Source: Cyanobacteria bacterium HKST-UBA02 | GTDB lineage: Bacteria; Cyanobacteriota; Vampirovibrionia; Obscuribacterales; Obscuribacteraceae | DNA length: 15,097 nt | Direction of reading: 5' to 3' | Assembly (NCBI GenBank): GCA_020431945.1 | Contig: JAGQHH010000346.1 | Location: 1 to 15,097 of the forward strand | Shown here: positions 6,169-13,021 of the stretch, piece by piece | Layout of the letters: each line of letters opens with the position of its first letter | Numbering within the stretch: position 1 is the stretch's first letter | Program-made: the position numbers and the translations under genes | Notes under the pieces: generated by a model | Database searches by the model: none | Told to the model about the DNA's origin: nothing | The model's input: only the letters and a program-made list of their open reading frames with translations

Positions 6169-7110
6169 CTATCTGGAGCCCAGGGCTTTCTGCATTTCTT
6201 TGAGGCGGGCGAACATGGCTTGCAACCTGTTGTATTCGGCCTCGAGCTGATTGGACTCAGACTCGAGATCACCGCCGCTGATTCCGGGCTGACCCGGTCC
6301 CTGGGAGATCACCCCCTGCGGTTTCATCGACTGCAGGCTCCTCATGATCATCATTTCGAAGCGAGCGTGCTGGTTGGCTTTCTTGAAAAACTGCTCCTGG
6401 AGCTGATTGTTTTGCTGGTAATCTTTCCAGGCGGTCTGCTGGGCGCCATAGGCGCCGTCCCGGTTAGCCACCGTGATCAAATCGTGGATCTTGCTCGATG
6501 ACTGACTGGTCTTCAGGGTGCCCATATGATTGAACTGCAGCACCAGAGACTGGTTCGCGATTGCCTGGGACTCTGCTTGCGACCACATCTGACTGAGGAC
6601 CTCGTCACCCTCTTTCTGAGTGGCGATCTCATAGTTTGTAATCAGGGTCTGAAGATTCTTCTCGTTTTGCGAAAGCTTGTTCTCCAGGTCCTGGAGCTCT
6701 TTGCACTTTTCACCGACTTTCATTTTGAGAGGCTTGAGATCGTCGGCTGAGAAGGACGGAAAGAACTGAGCCGAGGCCCGGGGCTGGGTATGGCTGTGAT
6801 ACTTCTTGCAATGCTCGAAATATGCCTGCCTGTGGCTGGTATATTCGGCAAGAGCTTCCTGATACTTTGCCGAGAGCGCGTTGAACTCCGCTCTTGTCGG
6901 GACTCCATTCTTCCGGGCGATGAGCCCGGCTCGCTCGATCAGATCGGACTGCCTGCGCTCTATATTCTGCCCCTTCTCGATCAGAGTATGAGCCGACTCG
7001 AGGCGCTCTCTGAGAACGCTTTCGCTACCTTCTGCCGGAGCCGCCTGGACGCAGGGCTGAATGCTCAAAAGAATAAAGAGAGCAAGCGCCGCCCCTGTCG
7101 AATTTCGCAT
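6169..7110 (-). CDS. Secreted helical/coiled-coil protein, function unknown
   Basis: This is a 313-aa exported protein that I do not recognise. A signal peptide (1-23, ending VQA before APA) argues for the ATG at 7110. The longer frame from 7200 would put 30 residues before the signal peptide. The rest is almost wholly helical and charged. One likely coiled-coil region is near 30-100 and another at about 130-165 (CKELQDLENKLSQNEKNLQ). A Gln/Asn-rich middle follows (223-250). A Gly/Pro-rich hinge (267-281, SQGPGQPGISGG) leads into a last helix (285-310, QLEAEYNRLQAMFARLKEM). Cys101 and Cys136 could form a disulfide. It is divergent from the kinase operon across 121 bases. A TAGAAT box lies upstream but no clear -35 or ribosome binding site. 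A periplasmic structural or scaffold role is only a guess. Confidence 0.8.
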   Translation of the reverse strand: MRNSTGAALALFILLSIQPCVQAAPAEGSESVLRERLESAHTLIEKGQNIERRQSDLIERAGLIARKNGVPTRAEFNALSAKYQEALAEYTSHRQAYFEHCKKYHSHTQPRASAQFFPSFSADDLKPLKMKVGEKCKELQDLENKLSQNEKNLQTLITNYEIATQKEGDEVLSQMWSQAESQAIANQSLVLQFNHMGTLKTSQSSSKIHDLITVANRDGAYGAQQTAWKDYQQNNQLQEQFFKKANQHARFEMMIMRSLQSMKPQGVISQGPGQPGISGGDLESESNQLEAEYNRLQAMFARLKEMQKALGSR

Positions 7111-7218
7111 AAAAAGGAATCCAGAAAAAATGCAAATACCAGGAATTATTCTATCCTGAAAAATCTCAGCCTGCCCTGTGCGGATGGCTGCCCGGCGCAT
7201 GCTACCCTGTTTGTATCA

Positions 7219-7225
7219 GGGGGAG
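7219..7225 (+). promoter_or_regulatory. Shine-Dalgarno site fixing the first kinase start
   Basis: GGGGGAG lies six bases before the ATG at 7232. It falls inside the longer open frame beginning at 7178, so 7232 is the preferred start. Confidence 0.7.
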
Positions 7226-7231
7226 TTGAGG

Positions 7232-9337
7232 ATGACGTCCGATAAATCGAGACCGGATTCAGGCGCGGACAGCGACCCCATGGTCACTGACGTGGATCCG
7301 GAGCGAAATGCGCTCCCCGCAAAACAGGATCCGCCTGCCCAGCCCCTCTCCAGACCTCAGCCCCCGCCCCCACCGCCCCGGCCGACACAGGCTCCGCCTC
7401 CTGCCAGGCTGACGGCACAAGAGATTTATCAAATTCCAAAGACTTCGCTGAAGGGCAAGTACGAATTCTTGAAAGTAGTGGGAGCAGGCGGAGCCGGCGT
7501 CATTTATAAAGCCCGCCAGGAGCCACTGGGACGCCTGGTGGCTGTGAAAATGATCCACTCGCACCTGATGAGCACGACTGCCATCAAGCGCTTCCAGCAG
7601 GAAGCGAAAACAGTGAGCGCAATCAGCCATCCGAATGTAATCGGCATCCATGATTTCGGCATCTCCGAAGAGAACCAGCCATATATGGTCATGGATTACA
7701 TCGAAGGAATGCCTCTTTCGGACTATATAAAAGAGAACGGTCCTCTCGGCCAGGAGCTCACTACCTCGATTTCCCTGCAGATCTGCGACGGTCTCGCGCA
7801 TGCCCATGCCAAAGGGGTCCTGCACCGCGATCTCAAGCCGAACAATCTCATGGTCCTCCCCCTGGAAAGCGGCGCTCTGCACGTCAAGATCCTGGATTTC
7901 GGTCTGGCCAAGATCCTGCTCGAGGACGAAGACGAGAGCGAGCATCTCACCAGAACCGGCGAGACCGTAGGCACCCCCGCCTATATGAGCCCGGAGCAGG
8001 TGATGGGTAAACAACTCGATCATCGCACTGACATCTATTCTCTGGGCTGCCTGATCTATCACTGCCTGACCGGCGATCCGCCCTTTGTCGGCGAGACGAA
8101 AATGGAGACCATGCTGGCCCAGCTCAATAACAAGCCGCGCCCGATCAACGAGAAAATGGGCGATCAGACCGTCGATCCGGCCTTCGACAAGATCCTCTTG
8201 AAGATGCTCGAGAAAAAGCCGGCCGACCGCTTTCAATCCATGACCCAGGTGAAAGCCGCTTTACAAGCCACGGACGAAAAGCTCTTCCTGTCCGCCGGCG
8301 AGCTCAAGACAGTGAGCAAGAAGTCCGAAGAAGAAAAGGTCGTGGTCGAGGAGAAAAAGCCCGATCCTCCGAACAAAGCAGTCTTGATCGTCGTCCTGGC
8401 AGCAGCAGCGATTGTTTTTTCCATCGGGATTTTCACCGCTCAATTCATCCAGAGCAGCAACCATGACACCAGTGACAGTGCGACAAAAACCGCCGTCAAG
8501 CCGAAAGTAAAAGAAAAGAGACTGAAAACCGAAGACTACGAATTCGGCACGATGGTAGGAAACGACATCGCCAAGGGCAGCCGTATAGTAGACTCCGTGG
8601 GGATCTCCATGGACGACGAGGCAATCAAGTTCCTGGAACAGGCAAGACCTGTGAAGAATCTCAAGATCATCCTCACCGGCTCGCCTGTCACCACGAAAGG
8701 GATGAAATATCTAGCCGATCTCAACCTTTCGGTGGCGGATCTGGTGCTAGCCAAGACAGCTATAGACGGTGGCGCCCTTGCCTATATCGCATCGCTGAAG
8801 CCTCTTCTCACCCTCAATCTGGCCGGCACTGCCATCACCGACGCTTCGCTGGAGTCCCTCTCCGAATGCGCCGATCTCGGCGAGCTCAATCTGGCCAATA
8901 CGAAGATCTCGGACGCCGGCCTGGAAGCTCTTTCAGCGCTGCCGTCCCTGCGCTCCCTGAGCCTATCGAACACAAAAGTGACCGATGCCGGAATGACCTC
9001 GCTTCTTCCCCTCACCGGTCTTACCGACCTGGAGCTCGATAATTGCGAGATCAGCGACGAGGGAGTAGAGACAATCGCCAGGATAAAGAATCTCCAGCGC
9101 CTGCGGCTGAACGGGACAAAAGTATCCAAGGCCTGTCTCAAGGATATCGCCAGGATGAAAGAGCTAATGGACCTCGATCTCAGCGACAACAAGCTGGACG
9201 ATCTGAAAAGCAACGACCTGATGCAGCTCACTGCTGTTCCCAAACTGGACACCCTGAGACTGCACGGGATCGATCTCAGCGGCGAGGAGATCGTAAAATT
9301 CCAGAGAGCAGGAGTCTGCTCCCTGAGGTTCGATTGA
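7232..9337 (+). CDS. Transmembrane Ser/Thr protein kinase with extracytoplasmic leucine-rich repeats
   Basis: This is a 701-aa Hanks-type (PknB-like) receptor kinase. After an acidic then proline-rich N-terminal segment (32-59, with a run of six Pro), the kinase domain spans about 77-350. It has Gly-loop GAGGAG (84-89), Lys106 in VAVK, HRDLKPNN with catalytic Asp200, DFG with Asp222 and the GTPAYMSPE activation segment (247-255). All catalytic residues are present. A charged juxtamembrane stretch leads to one membrane helix (about 383-406). The C-terminal 295 residues, predicted outside, hold at least six leucine-rich repeats of about 24 residues with the pattern LxxLxLxxTxITDxGLxxL. I infer ligand or surface sensing outside and phosphorylation inside. 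Its TGA overlaps the ATG of the next gene. Similar kinase-LRR fusions are known in planctomycete-type genomes. Confidence 0.95.
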   Translation: MTSDKSRPDSGADSDPMVTDVDPERNALPAKQDPPAQPLSRPQPPPPPPRPTQAPPPARLTAQEIYQIPKTSLKGKYEFLKVVGAGGAGVIYKARQEPLGRLVAVKMIHSHLMSTTAIKRFQQEAKTVSAISHPNVIGIHDFGISEENQPYMVMDYIEGMPLSDYIKENGPLGQELTTSISLQICDGLAHAHAKGVLHRDLKPNNLMVLPLESGALHVKILDFGLAKILLEDEDESEHLTRTGETVGTPAYMSPEQVMGKQLDHRTDIYSLGCLIYHCLTGDPPFVGETKMETMLAQLNNKPRPINEKMGDQTVDPAFDKILLKMLEKKPADRFQSMTQVKAALQATDEKLFLSAGELKTVSKKSEEEKVVVEEKKPDPPNKAVLIVVLAAAAIVFSIGIFTAQFIQSSNHDTSDSATKTAVKPKVKEKRLKTEDYEFGTMVGNDIAKGSRIVDSVGISMDDEAIKFLEQARPVKNLKIILTGSPVTTKGMKYLADLNLSVADLVLAKTAIDGGALAYIASLKPLLTLNLAGTAITDASLESLSECADLGELNLANTKISDAGLEALSALPSLRSLSLSNTKVTDAGMTSLLPLTGLTDLELDNCEISDEGVETIARIKNLQRLRLNGTKVSKACLKDIARMKELMDLDLSDNKLDDLKSNDLMQLTAVPKLDTLRLHGIDLSGEEIVKFQRAGVCSLRFD

Positions 9338-9936
9338 TGACAAGCGCAATCAAAGAGCATCTAGACAAATTGAAAGCCTGCTCGGCCTGTCCTGACATGA
9401 TCGGTCCGGTAGTCACCCACGGTCCCGTGCCAAGCAAAGTGATGCTGGTAGGTCAGGCTCCCGGTCCCAAAGAAGGGCAGTTCGGCAAACCCTTCGCCTG
9501 GACCGCCGGCAAGACCCTTTTCCGATGGTTCGACAGTATAGGGGTGAGCGAAGAGCTCTTTCGCAGCCGCGCTTATATGAGCGCCGTCTGCCGCTGCTTT
9601 CCTGGAAAGGCCAAACAGGGCGGCGATCGTGTGCCGTCTCGAGACGAGGTCTCCAATTGCTCTTCCTGGATGCAAGCCGAGTTCGCTCTTCTGGAGCCGG
9701 AGTTGATCATTCCGGTGGGCAAGCTGGCTATCGATCAATTTCTCGAATACGACAAGCTCACCGAGGTCATAGGAAAGCAGTTTCGCCAGGAGATTGCCGG
9801 CGCCGAGCGAGACCTGATTCCCCTGCCCCATCCCTCCGGAGCCTCGACCTGGTTCAAGCGCGATCCAGGCAAGACACTGCTCGCCGACGCCCTGAAGCTT
9901 CTCAGCGAGCACCGTCAATGGCAGTCCATCTTCTAA
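9337..9936 (+). CDS. Uracil-DNA glycosylase superfamily protein, Fe-S (family 4-like) type
   Basis: This is a 199-aa base-excision DNA-repair enzyme candidate. Motif A is GQAPGPKEGQFGKPF (39-53), followed by WTAGKTLFRWFDSIG, as in family 4 (UDGa) enzymes. Cys15 and Cys18 (CSAC), one of Cys85/Cys87 (VCRCFPG) and Cys108 (SNCSSW) match the spacing of the 4Fe-4S ligands. PELIIPVGKLAI (121-132) is the conserved core strand. Motif B is HPSGASTW (165-172), which differs from the HPAA form usual in family 4, so this is probably a separate subfamily. The ATG at 9337 shares its first base with the stop of the kinase gene (TGATG), and GAGG at 9326-9329 serves as ribosome binding site. A reading frame extending upstream to 9043 lies wholly inside the kinase gene and is discarded. 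It is very probably cotranslated with the kinase. Confidence 0.92.
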   Translation: MTSAIKEHLDKLKACSACPDMIGPVVTHGPVPSKVMLVGQAPGPKEGQFGKPFAWTAGKTLFRWFDSIGVSEELFRSRAYMSAVCRCFPGKAKQGGDRVPSRDEVSNCSSWMQAEFALLEPELIIPVGKLAIDQFLEYDKLTEVIGKQFRQEIAGAERDLIPLPHPSGASTWFKRDPGKTLLADALKLLSEHRQWQSIF

Positions 9937-9975
9937 TGTAAAATCAAAAAAGCCCGCCCCAGAGAAATTTCCCAC

Positions 9976-11769
9976 GTGACCGCAGACGAGCAACAGCCCA
10001 GAAGCTTCCCGACCATCAATGATGGTCGCTACGAGTTCCTGGCCGAGCTCGGCAAAGGCATGGCAGGACAGGTCTTCAAAGCCCGGGACACGGTCTTGCG
10101 GAAAAATGTAGTGATCAAGACCCTGCATTCGGACCTGGCCTCCGGCGAAGAACTCCAGCGCTTCCAGAGAGAAGCGAAAGCCTTCTCCAGTCTCGATCAA
10201 CCGCATATTCTGAAGATCCTCGATTTCGGACTCTCGGACGACCAGGTTCCCTATCTGGTCATGGAATTCGTCGATGGTCGCTCCCTGGATATCTATCTCA
10301 AAGAACACGGCGCCTTTCAGGGCGTCGAAGCCCTGGTCCTCGCATCCCAGATCTGCGAAGCTATGCAGCACGCTCACTCCCGAAAAGTGCTCCACCGCGA
10401 TCTCAAGCCGAGCAATCTCCTGGTGGTGGAGGACAAACGCGAGAATCTCCATATCTATATACTCGATTTCGGTCTGGCCAAAGTCAGCGACGCCCGGTCC
10501 GCGGCGATCAGCACCCTGACCAAGCCCGGACAGCTCCTGGGGACCGCCGAGTATCCGAGCCCCGAGCAAGCCAGCGCTCTGCCCTGTACCGAGGCTTCGG
10601 ACATCTATTCGGTAGGTTGCATCCTCTTCGAGATGGTATCGGGGGAGCCACCATTTCATGCTCGTGCCCTGCTCGAAGTCATCCGCCAGCAGAAAGAAGC
10701 GGAGCCGCCGGTGGATGTGCTCCGCCGGATCTGTCCCGAAGTCGATGTCGCCTCCATTGTCGAGCGCGCCCTGAAGAAAAGACCGGAAGATCGATTCTCC
10801 TCCATGGCCGAAATGAACGAGGCGATCGCGGCTGCCCTGGACGCCCTGCCGCCGTCCCAGGGCACCATCGCCAGAGCCTTCGACGAGTCCGAGCCCGAAA
10901 CCGAGTTCGAAACCGAGTTCGATTCCGGGCACCTGCCCGCACCGGCGGAAGCCACGGCGGTCTCGGCTCGCAAGCTCAAGCCCGAGGTCATGGTTGTGGT
11001 AGCAGGTCTCGTAGCTCTGCTTATCTTCACGATTCTGGCAATCGTCATCACAGCCATCGAGAACAAAGAGGCCGAGAAAACCACTCCGGTGACCAAGTCC
11101 GACCTGTACGAGCTGGCTGACGGTGCCGATCTCCTCAAGGGAACCCTGAGTGAGAAGCGCCTGATCTTGAGTCGGGCATATAATGCCGACCAGTCGGTGA
11201 AGACGGCTTTTTCCCGGCGGAAGGACGTTCGAGTGGTGGACGCCTCTTATTCGGACCTCTCGGATCAGTCGATCCCATACATAAAGAAATGGAATGCTTT
11301 CTCCCTGATCCTCACAGCCACCAGGATCACTGACAAAGGAATGATGGCTTTGCAAGGTTCGTCACTCCGCCACCTGTGCATCGACATGACACCAAATACA
11401 ACACCGACTTCCATCGCGGTACTACCGAGTCTCGACTTCCTGCGCTCCCTTCGCATCGGCAACGGTTATCTCGAGGATCGAGATCTGGAGCCCCTGGCGC
11501 ACTGCACCCAGCTTCTCGAGTTGACCATCACAGGCTCACCGAAACTCAGTGACCGGTGCCTGGAATATGTCGCCGAGCTTCCCCTTTTGCAGACCCTCAA
11601 GATCGGCGCTTGTGCTGGCATCACCGACTCGGGAGTGGATTCCTACCGGCGCATGCACCCGAGCGTGGCAGTCACCTACTCCAGGACAGGCATCCCCATG
11701 CCCTCGCTCTCCGACGGCATACCAATGGACGAAGAGCCCCTGCCTGCACAGCATGAGATTCTGGACTGA
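9976..11769 (+). CDS. Second transmembrane Ser/Thr protein kinase with a reduced leucine-rich-repeat ectodomain
   Basis: This 597-aa Hanks-type kinase is a paralogue of the kinase at 7232. The kinase domain (about 19-290) has GKGMAG (26-31), Lys48 in VIK, HRDLKPSN with Asp142, DFG with Asp164 and the activation segment GTAEYPSPE (189-197). An acidic linker carries a tandem ETEF repeat (308-315). One membrane helix spans about 337-361. The ectodomain resembles that of the first kinase (LILTATRITDKGMMAL, 444-459) but has fewer and less regular repeats, ending at LKIGACAGITDSGVDSY (541-557). It lacks the proline-rich N-terminus of its paralogue. The start is a GTG 39 bases after the glycosylase stop, with only a weak AGAGAA ribosome binding site; no in-frame ATG lies before the kinase domain. 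Likely same operon as the first kinase. Confidence 0.94.
   Translation: MTADEQQPRSFPTINDGRYEFLAELGKGMAGQVFKARDTVLRKNVVIKTLHSDLASGEELQRFQREAKAFSSLDQPHILKILDFGLSDDQVPYLVMEFVDGRSLDIYLKEHGAFQGVEALVLASQICEAMQHAHSRKVLHRDLKPSNLLVVEDKRENLHIYILDFGLAKVSDARSAAISTLTKPGQLLGTAEYPSPEQASALPCTEASDIYSVGCILFEMVSGEPPFHARALLEVIRQQKEAEPPVDVLRRICPEVDVASIVERALKKRPEDRFSSMAEMNEAIAAALDALPPSQGTIARAFDESEPETEFETEFDSGHLPAPAEATAVSARKLKPEVMVVVAGLVALLIFTILAIVITAIENKEAEKTTPVTKSDLYELADGADLLKGTLSEKRLILSRAYNADQSVKTAFSRRKDVRVVDASYSDLSDQSIPYIKKWNAFSLILTATRITDKGMMALQGSSLRHLCIDMTPNTTPTSIAVLPSLDFLRSLRIGNGYLEDRDLEPLAHCTQLLELTITGSPKLSDRCLEYVAELPLLQTLKIGACAGITDSGVDSYRRMHPSVAVTYSRTGIPMPSLSDGIPMDEEPLPAQHEILD
10897..10920 (+). repeat. Tandem 12-base repeat inside the second kinase gene
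   Basis: GAAACCGAGTTC occurs twice in direct succession and encodes ETEF twice in the acidic linker between the kinase domain and the membrane helix. It is probably a slippage-derived expansion of a flexible linker. Confidence 0.8.
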
Positions 11770-11780
11770 GAGACTAGACT

Positions 11781-12164
11781 GTGGACCTCAATACACTGGG
11801 AATTACCGTCTGTTTCACCCTGGTGCTGACAGTCCTGGTCTATTCTCTGATCGTCAGACCCGTGGTCAAACGGCGCAAAGAGGAGGGGCTCCGGGAGCTC
11901 GAGCTGAGAGTGAAAATGGGCGGCGGTCTCGAGATGATCAGCATCTTTCTCGAGCTGGCAGACGCCTATTCAGGGTTAGGCAGGCACAATGAAGCAGAGA
12001 GCACCATGCGCAAGGCTCTCACCCTGGCAGAGAATGAGTTCGGCAAGAAGAACCCGGGCTTGATACCGATTCTCAAACAATACGCCGGCATTCTGGCCGG
12101 CATGAACCGCCAGGTGGAAGCCGAGAACCTGCTCAAACGAGCGAGAGAGATTAAGAAGTCCTAA
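11781..12164 (+). CDS. Membrane-anchored TPR protein (kinesin-light-chain-type repeats)
   Basis: This is a 127-aa protein. A single N-terminal membrane helix (about 6-25) is followed by a basic stretch, RPVVKRRK. By the positive-inside rule this places the rest in the cytoplasm. Two tetratricopeptide units follow (about 53-88 and 94-127), of the longer kinesin-light-chain style: FLELADAYSGLGRHNEAE, RKALTLAENEFGKKNPG, then YAGILAGMNRQVEAENLLKR. TPRs mediate protein contacts, so it could dock partners next to the cytoplasmic kinase domains encoded upstream. The GTG start lies 11 bases after the kinase stop and has a weak GAGAG ribosome binding site. The stop overlaps that of the convergent gene by three bases. 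It is probably the last gene of the kinase operon. Confidence 0.85.
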   Translation: MDLNTLGITVCFTLVLTVLVYSLIVRPVVKRRKEEGLRELELRVKMGGGLEMISIFLELADAYSGLGRHNEAESTMRKALTLAENEFGKKNPGLIPILKQYAGILAGMNRQVEAENLLKRAREIKKS

Positions 12165-13021
12165 CGAGAAGGCGGCGCGGTCTTGTTTTTGGCGGGGGTC
12201 TTCTGGGGCGGCTTGCGATCTTTGTCCACAGTGTCGTAATTGCGCACATAGAGATTGGTGCCTGCCGGAATCAGGCGGTGACCGCCCCGACCATTGGACT
12301 CATTGATGAGATTCTGGAGATTGCGGGAGCTCTCCTCGACGCTCCGGGCCCGGCGATTGCTGCTCTCGATATTGCTCTGCTTGCTCTTGTTGAACATGCT
12401 CTCGAGCTGCGAGAGATATTCCCGGGCTTCCCTGGTCAATCCGGGACGACGCCCGGAATTCAGCATATCCGCCATCATCGCTGAGCGTTTGCGGGAGATA
12501 ATGTCGTTAGCACTGCGGGCGGTGCTGGCCGCCTGCTCGCGACCGAGCTCGCGGTGGATGCTGCTGGCATCGGAGGCTTGATTGCGCAGCGAAGATAGAG
12601 TCTTGTCCCTGAGTTGATCCGCAGTCGACTTCTCGGGAGGAGTCTGACGCACCGGTGGAGAAGGCGGCGCCTCTTCTTCTTCTTTCTCCGCCCCCAGGGC
12701 TTGCAGAGCTTGTTTGGAGAATTTGCCCACCTCCGACTCGGGATCGAGAGCATAGGCTATGCGAAACTCACGCACAGCATCGCCCTTTTTGCCCATCTGG
12801 CTGAATGCATTAGCCATGTAATAATGCAGGACCGCGTTGTTGAATTCTTTGGCCCGGGCCAGACCGAGATGGCCTATGGCTTCCTGATAATTGCCCTGGT
12901 TATAGAGCTTGATCCCGCTCTTGAGATAGTCTTCTTCCTCGGCCCGGGCACCACAAGCAAAGCCGGCGCAGAAAAGCACCGCCGCAACAATGAAAAAGAC
13001 TCGCTTGTACCGGCCTCTCAC
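12161..13021 (-). CDS. Secreted TPR protein with a proline-rich, charged C-terminal half
   Basis: This is a 286-aa exported protein. A signal peptide (1-27, ending GARA before EEE) is followed by two TPR units (about 31-64, YLKSGIKLYNQGNYQEAIGH, and 65-98, LHYYMANAFSQMGKKGDAV). A Glu- and Pro-rich linker (112-130) comes next. The remaining 150 residues are polar, Ser-, Arg- and Gln-rich and probably helical. A short ordered patch, RLIPAGTNLYVRNYDTV, precedes a Lys/Pro-rich tail. The GTG start overlaps the TAG stop of the TadG-like gene by one base, and GGAGG sits ten bases upstream, so translation is coupled. TPR proteins (for example TadD) are regular members of Tad pilus loci, which suggests a role in assembly. 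Direct homology to TadD is not claimed. Confidence 0.87.
   Translation of the reverse strand: MRGRYKRVFFIVAAVLFCAGFACGARAEEEDYLKSGIKLYNQGNYQEAIGHLGLARAKEFNNAVLHYYMANAFSQMGKKGDAVREFRIAYALDPESEVGKFSKQALQALGAEKEEEEAPPSPPVRQTPPEKSTADQLRDKTLSSLRNQASDASSIHRELGREQAASTARSANDIISRKRSAMMADMLNSGRRPGLTREAREYLSQLESMFNKSKQSNIESSNRRARSVEESSRNLQNLINESNGRGGHRLIPAGTNLYVRNYDTVDKDRKPPQKTPAKNKTAPPSR

Noticed and set aside
7111..7200. N-terminal extension of the secreted coiled-coil protein
   Set aside because: It would put 30 residues before an evident signal peptide, so the ATG at 7110 is preferred.
7259..8236. 325-codon minus-strand reading frame
   Set aside because: It is antisense to the first kinase domain, with no ribosome binding site or domain; a codon-bias shadow.
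9043..9336. Upstream extension of the glycosylase frame
   Set aside because: The extension lies wholly inside the first kinase gene, is Arg/Gln-rich and unlike any UDG N-terminus; the ATG at 9337 has a good ribosome site.
9361..11355. Very long open reading frame (664 codons) on the minus strand
   Set aside because: It lies antisense to the second kinase and the glycosylase, whose motifs are unmistakable. Its protein has no recognisable domain and reads as the biased complement of codons such as CTC and GAG.
12958..12970. Lipobox cysteine in the secreted TPR protein (Cys18 or Cys23)
   Set aside because: The preceding residues (VLF, GFA) do not fit the lipobox consensus, and an ARA signal peptidase I site follows at residue 27.
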